Origin: Planctomicrobium sp051465645
GTDB lineage: Bacteria > Planctomycetota > Planctomycetia > Planctomycetales > Planctomycetaceae
DNA: 64,000 bases
Assembly: GCF_051465645.1 (NCBI RefSeq)
Contig: NZ_CP195790.1
Location: 1,178,001-1,242,000, forward strand
Reading direction: 5' to 3'
Shown here: piece after piece, positions 35,930 through 44,377 of the stretch
Numbering within the stretch: position 1 is the first letter of the stretch
Layout of the letters: every line of letters begins with the position of its first letter
Program-made: the position numbers and the translations under genes
Notes under the pieces: model-generated
Seen by the model: only the letters and a program-made list of their open reading frames with translations
Databases searched by the model: none
What the model was told of the DNA's origin: nothing

Positions 35930-37909
35930 ATGGCAATCTGGCCAGCCCAACCTGTCTCATTAAAAATTCCTGTGTTTCTTCTGTTCATTCTGGGCGTTCT
36001 TGCTGCAATCCCTCTCACTTCATTTGCCGACTCAGGCGAATACATCGACGCGATGGAACAGGACGCAGGTGAGCAAACGGATCTCGTTGTGAACCATCTC
36101 ACCAATCAGAAGTATGCGGAACTGGAGGCACTGGCTGCTCAGTATCGCAAAGAGAACTCAAAGACGGCGCTCGGTGTCCTTCGCCTGAATCTTTTCTACA
36201 GAATCCTGACCTCCCCTGTGACAGAGCCCGGGAAATACACCATTCACGCAGTCGATGATCGAGTGCAGCACATTGAAGCATGGTACAAGGCCTCCCCGAC
36301 CATGACGTCGAAGATTGCATTGGCCGGATCGCTTTATGAACTGTCCGCTGTGGCGAGAGGTGGCGGCTACGCGGACACCGTGACAGATAATAACTGGCGG
36401 ATCATGAAAGCCGCGCTCGAAAGATCTCAACGATTACTGGACGAAGTTTTTGAAGACGAAGAAGTCCCAGACACATTTTCACATGAAACTTCGCTTCGCA
36501 TCGGCATTTATGAACACTACCCAAGAAAGAAGATGGAGCACCATCTAGCAGAAGTCTTAAAACGTGAGCCGGTGAATGCGACTGCGATAGAAAACGTTGT
36601 GATTTACCTGCTTCCTCAGTGGCACGGTGAAGACGGCGACATCGCTCAGTTCGCATCGGATCTCGCAGCTCAACAGAAGCATGTGACAGGCGAGTTTGCC
36701 TACGCTGCCGTGGTCAACGAAGCGTATTGGTTTCGTATCTTCACCAGATTTGAAGAGTCCGACTTTGATTGGGAGCGAGTTCGACAAGGCCACGTTGACT
36801 GGCTGAAGCACGCTCCGGATTCCGCTCAAGTCTTGGGGCGTCAAGCTTTCTATGCCAGGGTTGCTGGGGATCGAGAAACAGCAAGGCACGCTTTTGAGCA
36901 GCTTCAAGGTCGGTATGTTCCCGCGCGCTGGTCGAACAACCCTTTGTTTTATGACCAATCCATCAGATGGGCATTTGATTCAGAAGAACCAGGTGAATCA
37001 GAACTGGTCATCGATCTGGCGAGCCAGCTTCCTCGCTCAATGGCGTACGACCATCGCTCAAAGTCAGTGATTCCCACAATTCCCGGGACGGAAGTGCGAT
37101 CGTTCTCCATCGAGACAGGAAAGCAACTAACCGTCGATCAGACCGACCGAAATTGGATGCATCGAAGCTTCTCTGATCCCAGCGGTAAAGCGCAGTTTGT
37201 GGCATTGAACCGCCCAGAAGGCGGCGTCAACATCATCCGAATGAATCGGTCAGCGGGGAAAGCGGATTTAATTGGCGGATCTGATTTCAAGTTTACCAGG
37301 TTCGCAGTGTCTTCCAGTTTGAAGCTCATCGCAGTCAACGACGAGGATGACAAACTTCGATTCTGGATACTGAATCCAAGTGCCGTTCCCCACTCGATTC
37401 AAACAGGGTTGGGGGGGATTATTGAAGGTTTGGCGATTTCACCCGACGACAAATGGATTGCCACAGGTTTCGACGAGACCATTAAGATCTGGGATGTAAA
37501 GACTCGGAAGCTTGTGCAAACCTGCCAGTCTGAAAAGCGTGAGCTCTGGGGTTTAAGATGGTCTCCCGATGGCAAGATGCTCGCGGCATTTGGGGACAGC
37601 TCCCAGATTGAGATCTGGAATCCAGAATCCGGCGCGTTGATCACCAAACTTTCCGATGGCACAAACTGGTATCGGACAGCAGCATTTTCGCACGACAGCA
37701 GGTATCTCGTGCTCGGAACCTATGAATCTCGATTCAAGAATCATCCCGGCGATGTCGTGATTTTCGATGTTGAAGAAAAGAAGCTCATCAAACGCTATCA
37801 AGGACATCGGCTGACGCTTCGTGACATCATCGTTACACCTGACAACAAGAAGATCATTTCTTCCAGTGCTGATGGTTCGATTCGAGTCTGGAAAATGCCA
37901 GTACCGTGA
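35930..37909 (+). CDS. Secreted DUF4034-like plus WD40-repeat protein
   Basis: 659 residues. Signal peptide (IPVFLLFILGVLAAIPLTSFA). The region from 35 to about 340 resembles the planctomycete DUF4034 type (NHLTNQKYAELEALAAQYRKENSKTALGVLRLNLFYR; VVIYLLPQWHGEDGDIAQFASDLAAQ), an all-helical domain. From about 380 to the end WD40-like blades are seen (EGLAISPDDKWIATGFDETIKIWDV; RWSPDGKMLAAFGDSSQIEIWNP; TPDNKKIISSSADGSIRVWK). No catalytic residues recognised. It is followed 122 bases later by another secreted protein on the same strand, possibly an operon. Function unknown. Confidence 0.82.
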   Translation: MAIWPAQPVSLKIPVFLLFILGVLAAIPLTSFADSGEYIDAMEQDAGEQTDLVVNHLTNQKYAELEALAAQYRKENSKTALGVLRLNLFYRILTSPVTEPGKYTIHAVDDRVQHIEAWYKASPTMTSKIALAGSLYELSAVARGGGYADTVTDNNWRIMKAALERSQRLLDEVFEDEEVPDTFSHETSLRIGIYEHYPRKKMEHHLAEVLKREPVNATAIENVVIYLLPQWHGEDGDIAQFASDLAAQQKHVTGEFAYAAVVNEAYWFRIFTRFEESDFDWERVRQGHVDWLKHAPDSAQVLGRQAFYARVAGDRETARHAFEQLQGRYVPARWSNNPLFYDQSIRWAFDSEEPGESELVIDLASQLPRSMAYDHRSKSVIPTIPGTEVRSFSIETGKQLTVDQTDRNWMHRSFSDPSGKAQFVALNRPEGGVNIIRMNRSAGKADLIGGSDFKFTRFAVSSSLKLIAVNDEDDKLRFWILNPSAVPHSIQTGLGGIIEGLAISPDDKWIATGFDETIKIWDVKTRKLVQTCQSEKRELWGLRWSPDGKMLAAFGDSSQIEIWNPESGALITKLSDGTNWYRTAAFSHDSRYLVLGTYESRFKNHPGDVVIFDVEEKKLIKRYQGHRLTLRDIIVTPDNKKIISSSADGSIRVWKMPVP

Positions 37910-38031
37910 CTGAGCTCGATGCTTTTGAGCGTCGAACTTCATTGATTGGACTTTCTGCAGAAAAAATCAGCGTCTCTCCACCATCACTCCAGAGAAAAGA
38001 GTGAGCCAGCGAGCAAGCGGAGTTTATTGCA

Positions 38032-40041
38032 ATGGCGACGAGTATCAGAAACGCTCGACTGTTCGTGGGTCAGTCTCTTTTCATTTTGTTGGTCGCATTC
38101 TGTTTCAGTGCATCGGCACATTGCGCTTGCGCAGAAGACTTGCCACAGCTGAAGCTGACCTATCGGACCGCAAACCAAAGCATCCTGTTTATTGATGGTC
38201 AGAATGAAATCGAAGTCAATGCGATGCGAAAGGCCTGCAAAGAACTGGGCCTGAAATTCGAAAACTCATCAACATGGGACACGCCGTTTCAGGATTTTTC
38301 ACGCTTCCACACAATCATCGCTGGAAGCAACAACATGCTGTTCTTCGGCACACGAACTCCAGATGAAGCCAAGAAGGACCGCATCTTCTCGCAAATTCAT
38401 CAGTTCGTCGTCGATGGGGGACACCTGTTTTTCTTCAACACGGTCGATGGGCGGGACTCCGAACGCCTCATTCAATTCGGGCTGAAACCTGGCCCAGTTC
38501 AATGTAGTTTTTTCGAGCTGATCCCAGGGCGAAGTGAAGTCCTGTTCAAAGGCTTCGAGAATGAGGTGCCAAAGAATCGACGCGTATTCTCCTGGGCGAA
38601 CATCGAGATTGATCCGGCGATGAAACCCGTTGCCATGTTCAAACGACGAGACACTGAACCGCATTCACATGAACCAATGTTCGCGACGATGGCGTTTCAA
38701 AGCGGACGAGTCACTTACACAACCATCGAACCATTTGATGATGGCTTGTGGCTTATCCCAATCGTTGCCAAATGGATCTTGAATGGTGCTCCGACCAACA
38801 TGGAACAGATCGGCACCAACGTCGTCGTCGACCGACAGAAGCTTCGGGAGATGAATACGCTGCCTCCGCCGCCTAAGCCACCAGTCGATCTCAAGGGCGA
38901 AGATGATTTCATCCGCAAGGCTGTTGCAAGAAATTACTGGAAAGAACTCCCACAGTACGCGGAACCAGTTAAGCGATACGCCTCTCTGAAAACGGCGTGG
39001 GAATTAGCGGCTGAAGCAGGTGATTTTGAACTCGTCGACCTCATCCTGAAACGCGCGTCGATGGAGTTCAGTATCGACGAAACTCAAATCCGTCGCGAAC
39101 TTCTCGAACTTCGTCGTGCTCGCACCACATACATGACGCCTGAACTGCTGGACATCGCGTTCGCCTGGTCGGAACGCGAATCTTCGCTTGGGCAATTCGA
39201 AGCAGCACAACAGTTTGTTGTCTTGGCTGAGCAATGGGCAAAAGTGCTAGATGAGAAGCCGCTCATTGACCTTGTTCAAAAGCGGCGAGCGACTCTGGAC
39301 GAACTCATTCAACGCAAGAATGAAGTCAGTCAGTTATTGAATCAGATTGAAGCAGGAAAACTGGCAGAGAGTGACTACACAACGCTGGGAAAATATTTCT
39401 GCTTTACAGTCAAAGAATGGGACAGAGGACTTGGGTACCTGAAGAAAGGGAATGTTCCCGTTCTAAAGGAACTCGCAACGCTTGACCTGAGTGATCCGGG
39501 GCAAAAAGATGAGGTTCTGAAGTTGGCGAATGGCTGGGCAACCGCCGCGAAGGACCAAACGGAGAATGAACGTACTGCCATGCACGCACGTGCCCGTCTG
39601 TGGTACTACAGCCTTTTAAGCAAGGCGACTGCTGAAGAAAGAAATCACATTGAACAAGAATTGAGTCAGCTACAACCACTCCAGTCTGAAATCAAATTTC
39701 AGTTAAAGCTTGATGGAGAGGCCCGGTTGGAAATCAATCAGAGCCGAATCACCTGGACGCCAACTTATGGCAACACACTCTCCGAGATTCTCGTGAATTC
39801 GCACGTATGGAATCCTGAGGCGAACTCAGCTTTCGCGAATCAGGGAACCAGACGCTATGCCTCCGAGGAGCAAGAATATCGCTACGCCCAGATCAAGAAG
39901 ACGAAGGGACGCGGCATGGTGATCATTCAGCGTACACTACCTGGCAGGATTCTCGTCGACCTGAATGATGTCCCTCCCGGGGAAGACGATTACGAATTCA
40001 TCGTCACCATCGGCCCGCCACCTGCGACCTCCTCGAACTAG
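38032..40041 (+). CDS. Secreted planctomycete protein: N-terminal GATase/ThuA-like domain, C-terminal helical region
   Basis: 669 residues with signal peptide (FVGQSLFILLVAFCFSASAHCA). Residues about 55-260 look like a class I glutamine-amidotransferase/ThuA-like fold (SILFIDGQNEIEVNAMRKACKELGL; HTIIAGSNNM; HQFVVDGGHLFFFNT), but no catalytic Cys-His-Glu triad is evident. Residues about 280-560 are helical; LGKYFCFTVKEWDRGLGYLKKGNVPVLKELATLDL is the motif widely found in planctomycete exported proteins (compare the G-x-Y-x-C-F-x-x-x-W-x-x-G-L pattern). The final 100 residues may be a beta domain. No named family. Convergent with the DUF1080 gene downstream. Confidence 0.72.
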   Translation: MATSIRNARLFVGQSLFILLVAFCFSASAHCACAEDLPQLKLTYRTANQSILFIDGQNEIEVNAMRKACKELGLKFENSSTWDTPFQDFSRFHTIIAGSNNMLFFGTRTPDEAKKDRIFSQIHQFVVDGGHLFFFNTVDGRDSERLIQFGLKPGPVQCSFFELIPGRSEVLFKGFENEVPKNRRVFSWANIEIDPAMKPVAMFKRRDTEPHSHEPMFATMAFQSGRVTYTTIEPFDDGLWLIPIVAKWILNGAPTNMEQIGTNVVVDRQKLREMNTLPPPPKPPVDLKGEDDFIRKAVARNYWKELPQYAEPVKRYASLKTAWELAAEAGDFELVDLILKRASMEFSIDETQIRRELLELRRARTTYMTPELLDIAFAWSERESSLGQFEAAQQFVVLAEQWAKVLDEKPLIDLVQKRRATLDELIQRKNEVSQLLNQIEAGKLAESDYTTLGKYFCFTVKEWDRGLGYLKKGNVPVLKELATLDLSDPGQKDEVLKLANGWATAAKDQTENERTAMHARARLWYYSLLSKATAEERNHIEQELSQLQPLQSEIKFQLKLDGEARLEINQSRITWTPTYGNTLSEILVNSHVWNPEANSAFANQGTRRYASEEQEYRYAQIKKTKGRGMVIIQRTLPGRILVDLNDVPPGEDDYEFIVTIGPPPATSSN

Positions 40042-40145
40042 ACCGGTCCGGTCTATCATGTGGCCGCGCAGCAGCCTTCCTGTTAAGCGAAAGGCTGAAT
40101 TCCGCGTGCCAGAAACGATGCATGATTTCTGGAAATGCTCTAAGC

Positions 40146-40182
40146 AAGAAGCAGCCATTATTCGGCCTGATGACTGCTTCTT
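40146..40182. terminator. 9-bp stem-loop between convergent genes
   Basis: AAGAAGCAG at 40146-40154 pairs with CTGCTTCTT at 40174-40182, with a 19-base loop. It lies between the convergent stops at 40041 and 40225. An additional shorter pair, GACCGG and CCGGTC around 40040-40052, lies just after the stop. The lack of a T-run leaves true termination unproven. Confidence 0.45.
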
Positions 40183-40224
40183 CATATGAGAACATGCTGA
40201 ATCCCAAGCACCGAACTCGCCTCT

Positions 40225-41025
40225 CTAATTAGCGACCTTCTCTTTCGGGACTTGTTTGGGTTTGTCTTTTCCTTGCGGCACAACTTTGACGGCTGTTGGT
40301 GGAATCGGAGCCTCTTCTGCCGCGATTATTGGCAGATCGTCAGGCAAGTGCTTCAGGAACATGTTGCGATACTGAATCTGCATTGCCGGTCCAACATGCA
40401 CCTGAACTCCAAGGATTCCATCGAGCGCGCGGCCCTTTTCATCAAGATCAATCACGTCTGTCGTTGGATGATCGTCAATCCAGTGCTGATGATGATTTCC
40501 GCGAACAACGACCCGATAGTTGTGCCATTCCCCTGATGGAAACTCCTTGAGCGGAAACTCGCCGACCACCCAAGGCTGACCCGCCGGATCGATAATCACT
40601 TTCTCACTGGAATGGGCAAGAATTCGGCGGCCTCGTTCTTCATAGAGCATGCCGTTGTAATCGGCTCGATTCGAAACGACGTCGCACTGGTATCCGGTAA
40701 CGACACCCTCCCCCAGATCTGGGCGATGTTGACTGCGATAGTTCAGGCCACTGTTCCCGCCGGGCGTCACTTTCACCTGAACGCGCAGTTCAAAATTCTT
40801 CAGCGTTCCATCTCGCCAGATGATGAACCTGTTGTACTTCAACGATCCATCAGTCGTCCCGGTCAGGCAGCCATCTTTCACGCTCCAGTACTCGTCACTC
40901 CCTTCCCACCCAGAAAGATCTTTTCCATTAAAGATCGATCGAAACCCTTCTGGTGGCTCGGCACTCTGTGCAATTGATCCCAGTGAGAAGAAAAGGATTG
41001 CAACCAGCTTCATCTGCTTCAACAT
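40225..41025 (-). CDS. DUF1080 (3-keto-disaccharide hydrolase-like) secreted protein
   Basis: Exported concanavalin-like protein of the DUF1080 family, now often called 3-keto-disaccharide hydrolase or 3-keto-glucoside lyase-like. From ATG 41025 it is 266 residues; MKLVAILFFSLGSIAQSA gives a signal peptide from either M at 41025 or 41013. Landmarks: GFRSIFNGKDLSGWEGSDEYWSVKDGCLTG, FELRVQVKVTPGGNSGLNYR, GYQCDVVSN, EWHNYRVVVRGNHHQHWIDDHPTTDVID, LDGILGVQVHVGPAMQIQYRNMFLKHL, all in family order. The tail (KVVPQGKDKPKQVPKEKV) is basic and disordered. Lies immediately downstream of dinB (69 bases). A glycan role is likely, the substrate unknown. Confidence 0.88.
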   Translation of the reverse strand: MLKQMKLVAILFFSLGSIAQSAEPPEGFRSIFNGKDLSGWEGSDEYWSVKDGCLTGTTDGSLKYNRFIIWRDGTLKNFELRVQVKVTPGGNSGLNYRSQHRPDLGEGVVTGYQCDVVSNRADYNGMLYEERGRRILAHSSEKVIIDPAGQPWVVGEFPLKEFPSGEWHNYRVVVRGNHHQHWIDDHPTTDVIDLDEKGRALDGILGVQVHVGPAMQIQYRNMFLKHLPDDLPIIAAEEAPIPPTAVKVVPQGKDKPKQVPKEKVAN

Positions 41026-41094
41026 CGTGTGTGCCAGACATGAAATGGAGAGTGTGCATTTAATGATCGACGAACATTCTACCTGCGTTCGCAA

Positions 41095-42279
41095 TTACCG
41101 ATTGGCATCATCCTGTGGCTTACGAAGTAGCTTGTTGCCGCGGAAGACAATACTCGTGCCAAACCGGTTCTGAATCTCATCGGCAACAGCATCGAGTTTC
41201 CCCTGCTTTTGATTTTCATCGTCATCAAAAAGTTGACGCTGCCGCAACTGCTGTCCGTGCTCCAGACTGCTGACTCCGATTCCAATCAGGCGAATTCCTT
41301 TGTGTTGCCGTGGCAATGCGTGATTCAGCAATTCAACAGCAACATGTGACAGTTCATTCGTGGTATTCGTCGGCCTGTCCAATGTCTGCGATCTGGTGAT
41401 TGTCTGGAAATCTGCAAATCGCAGTTTGAGATGAATGGTTCGCCCCTTGAGATCTGATCGACGTAATCGTCTTGCGACCTGTTCGGTCAGGTCACGCAAC
41501 CAATCTCGAAGGACATCTGCGTCTTGGAGATCCGTAGCAAAAGTCGTCTCGTGCGAAACGGATTTCGCTTCACGATCTGGAACGACTTGGCGACGGTCGA
41601 TTCCCTGAGACAACTCCCAGAAGCGGTCCCCGACTTGACCGAATCGACTCACAAGTTCCTCGCGACAGACTCGCTGCAAGTCGCCGATCGTCTGAATTCC
41701 CATGCGTTGAAATTCTCTGCCGGTAGAATTCCCGACTCCCCAGAGACGGCCAACAGGCAATGGAATCAGGAACTCTTGAACTCGATCAGGTTCAACAACC
41801 ACAAGAGCGTCAGGCTTCTTCAGATCACTTGCAATCTTCGCCAGAAACTTGTTTGGAGCGACACCGACTGAAGCGATGAGACCGGACTCCTGCAAGATCG
41901 CTGCTTTGATTTGAATTGCAATTTCGCGAGCAGATCCGAACAGCACTTCGCTTCCGGTCACATCCAGAAACGCCTCATCCAATGAGAGCGGTTCGACAAG
42001 CGGGGTGTATCGAAACAGAATCTCGCGTATCTGATCAGAGATCTCGATGTAATGCCCCATCCGAACCGGGAGCACGATCGCCTGAGGGCAGAGTCTGAGT
42101 GCGGTACTGGTCGGCATGGCACTGTGAACGCCAAACTTGCGGACCGCATAGTTTGCAGCGGCCACAACACCCCGACGGTCTGCCGCTCCGCCAACGATTA
42201 ACGGCAAACCTCGCAGTTCCGGTCGATCACGCTCCTCAATCGAGGCATAGAAGGCATCCATGTCGACATGCAGAATCAT
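41095..42279 (-). CDS. dinB: DNA polymerase IV (Y-family)
   Basis: 394-residue translesion polymerase. N-terminus MILHVDMDAFYASIEERDRP provides the first catalytic Asp; LSLDEAFLDVTGS gives the palm motif with the remaining acidic residues; SVGVAPNKFLAKIASDLKKPD is the conserved finger/palm block, LWGVGNSTGREFQRMGI the helix-hairpin-helix of the thumb. The little-finger domain follows (HETTFATDLQDADVLRDWLR). The extreme C-terminus has a QLFDDDENQKQ segment, possibly the clamp-binding motif. Sequence ends with RGNKLLRKPQDDANR. Assigned confidently; no LexA-like box was recognised upstream. Confidence 0.95.
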   Translation of the reverse strand: MILHVDMDAFYASIEERDRPELRGLPLIVGGAADRRGVVAAANYAVRKFGVHSAMPTSTALRLCPQAIVLPVRMGHYIEISDQIREILFRYTPLVEPLSLDEAFLDVTGSEVLFGSAREIAIQIKAAILQESGLIASVGVAPNKFLAKIASDLKKPDALVVVEPDRVQEFLIPLPVGRLWGVGNSTGREFQRMGIQTIGDLQRVCREELVSRFGQVGDRFWELSQGIDRRQVVPDREAKSVSHETTFATDLQDADVLRDWLRDLTEQVARRLRRSDLKGRTIHLKLRFADFQTITRSQTLDRPTNTTNELSHVAVELLNHALPRQHKGIRLIGIGVSSLEHGQQLRQRQLFDDDENQKQGKLDAVADEIQNRFGTSIVFRGNKLLRKPQDDANR

Positions 42280-42842
42280 GATCGAATGCCTTCAAATGGT
42301 TCCGCTAATTGTCGCGTTACTGGCAATCCCAGTGAGATGAGTTGCATTCTGTCACAACTTAAACTCCGTCACCACTCATCGTGTGACGCAAAGATTCCAG
42401 GCAGACGACTCACCGATTCTTGCCGGGTCACCGCGATTCACGATTTCCCACTCTTGGCACAAGTAGGCTCGTTCCAGATTGCACAAAACACCTGTATTGA
42501 CAACCGACCGTCCGGACGGTATTTACAAGTCAGCACATCAAATGCGAGGAAACCAAATCAGGATTTCTCCCGGGATGTTGGATCACCGTTTCCCCCGATG
42601 CTTGATGTTTGAGCAAAAAATGTCGGGGTGAAATGCACGTTTCCAGAAGCAAAACATCGATTCCAGTCCGTTTTGACTAATTGCCCCGAACCGTATTCTC
42701 GCTTGAGTGTCGGCTCGGAGCCCTTCATTAATCGCAACGGAAAACGCTGGTCATTCCCGTCGTACAAAGCACATTTCGTTCAAGGCGAACTCCGGTCTCA
42801 GCTCGCGCGTTCATCTTGCTCATAGTTCAATCTTCGATTGTT
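42280..42842 (+). other. Intergenic stretch containing the RND operon promoter
   Basis: About 560 bases between divergent dinB and the RND adaptor gene. No supported coding frame. It holds the promoter and palindrome at 42497-42525, after which a leader of roughly 300 bases precedes the adaptor start. Confidence 0.5.
42497..42525 (+). promoter_or_regulatory. Sigma-70-like promoter with embedded palindromic operator
   Basis: TTGACA at 42497-42502 (perfect -35) and TATTTA at 42520-42525 (near-consensus -10) are spaced by exactly 17 bases. The spacer contains the perfect 14-base palindrome ACCGTCCGGACGGT at 42507-42520, overlapping the -10 by one base. A repressor bound there would block RNA polymerase. 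It faces the RND efflux operon, about 315 bases before the adaptor ATG, and a TetR-family gene ends that operon, making TetR the candidate repressor. Visible sequence facts: spacing and palindrome; the regulator assignment is inference. Confidence 0.72.
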
Positions 42843-44258
42843 ATGTCACAACTTCATCGCAATTTCGTCTTACGTTCATCTTCATCAGTACTTGGCGCGA
42901 TCAAAGTGCACCGTGAACGTTCGGCACGTTTGATCATGGCAGGACTGATCTTCGGAGCCACATCAATCTTTGGTGGTTGCGGTCAGCCAAACAGTTATCA
43001 GGCTCCACCACCGCCGCAAGTTGACGTGACGAATCCGATTCAGCGAGCCGTCACCAGTTATGTTGAACAAACTGGAACCGCGCAGGCTTCAGAGAGAGTC
43101 GAGTTGCGTGCGCGTATCTCCGGTTTTTTGCACGAACGCAACTTTGAAGACGGCGACATTGTCAAAGCGGGACAGGTCCTGTTTGTCATTGACGAAGAAC
43201 CGTTCAAGGTACGGTTGCAGTATGCAACGGCCAGACAAAGCGAAGCAGCCGCGAATCTCAAGAAGGCCGAACAGTCGAAAGCCAGAGAGATCGCACAAGC
43301 TCAACTTTCACTCCGCGAATCCGAGTATCAACTCGCGCGAATCAACCATGAACGTAACATCGGTCTCTTGAACCAGAATGCTCTGTCCAGACAGGAGTAC
43401 GACCGAACAGAAGCAGCCATGAAGACCACCGAAGCTCAGGTGATCGCCAGCAAGGCAGAACAGGAGCAGGCTGACTTCAACTACGAAACAAATATTCTCA
43501 GTGCTCAAGCCGCCCTGGAACTCGCCAAATCAGATGTGAACACTGCGAAGATCGATCTGGGTTACTGCCGGATTACAGCTCCGATCAATGGGCGAATCGA
43601 TCGTCGGGCAGTCGACATCGGCAACTATATTTCTTCTGACCAGACGCTTGTGCTTGCGACAATTGTTCAAGTCGATCCGATCTATGCGTACGTCGCAATC
43701 AGCGAGAACGATCTGGTGAAGATCCAGAAGCAACACCAGAAAGACGCGAGCAAATCCGGTATTCCAATCATGATGGGGATTGGTGACGAACGCACGTTCC
43801 CGCATCATGGAACGATTGATTACATCTCCCCGTCGGTGCAGTCAGGCACAGGCACAGTCCAGATTCGCGGAATCTTCTCCAATGCTGGCGATGTCATGCC
43901 GGGGATGTTCATTCGCGTCAGGATTCCGTCTGAAGAGCAGCCAAATGCGATTCTCGTCCCGGAACGAGCACTGGGTTACGATCAGGCTGGCACATTCGTG
44001 TATGTCGTCAACAAAGACGACGAAATCGAACGTCGTATTGTCGTTGCGAAGGACACGATTGATTCCATGAAAGTCGTCGAAGGAGATCTGAATCCGGAAG
44101 ACCGCGTGATTGCAGATGGACTGCTGAAAGTACGTCCCAAGATGAAAGTGTCACCAGTCACCCCTGGCCCTCCGACTGAAGCCACACCTGCTGTCGACAC
44201 ATCCGGCGCTGACGCTCCTGCAAAGAAGCCCGCGGACGAATCCGCCAGTTCCAATTAA
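42843..44258 (+). CDS. RND efflux adaptor lipoprotein (AcrA/MexA-like)
   Basis: 471 residues from ATG 42843 (an in-frame start at 42816 and ATG 42936 are alternatives). The lipobox-like GATSIFGGC, with Cys before GQPNS, suggests a lipid-anchored periplasmic protein, as in AcrA. Features: GTAQASERVELRARISGFLHERNFEDGDIVKAGQVLFVIDE, the first lipoyl half; a coiled-coil hairpin (about 115-240) rich in A, E and Q; LGYCRITAPINGRIDRRAVDIGNYIS, the second lipoyl half; then the barrel domain (IMMGIGDERTFPHHGTIDYISPSVQSGTGTVQIRGIF) and VVEGDLNPEDRVIADGLLKVRPKMKV. An Ala/Asp/Pro-rich tail. The RND pump gene begins 119 bases downstream. Substrate unknown. Confidence 0.93.
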   Translation: MSQLHRNFVLRSSSSVLGAIKVHRERSARLIMAGLIFGATSIFGGCGQPNSYQAPPPPQVDVTNPIQRAVTSYVEQTGTAQASERVELRARISGFLHERNFEDGDIVKAGQVLFVIDEEPFKVRLQYATARQSEAAANLKKAEQSKAREIAQAQLSLRESEYQLARINHERNIGLLNQNALSRQEYDRTEAAMKTTEAQVIASKAEQEQADFNYETNILSAQAALELAKSDVNTAKIDLGYCRITAPINGRIDRRAVDIGNYISSDQTLVLATIVQVDPIYAYVAISENDLVKIQKQHQKDASKSGIPIMMGIGDERTFPHHGTIDYISPSVQSGTGTVQIRGIFSNAGDVMPGMFIRVRIPSEEQPNAILVPERALGYDQAGTFVYVVNKDDEIERRIVVAKDTIDSMKVVEGDLNPEDRVIADGLLKVRPKMKVSPVTPGPPTEATPAVDTSGADAPAKKPADESASSN

Positions 44259-44377
44259 GGTAGATCAGAAGCAGGATTACACTGGGGTTCTATCGCTGAT
44301 TTCCGCGATTCCCCGGTGGCTCGATCAACGTCACTTTCATTCACATGGCATGATTTCCGGACGCTGAAGGTCCAAGT

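Noticed and set aside
42268..42612. 114-codon plus-strand frame upstream of the RND operon
   Set aside because: It overlaps the promoter/operator and has no motif.
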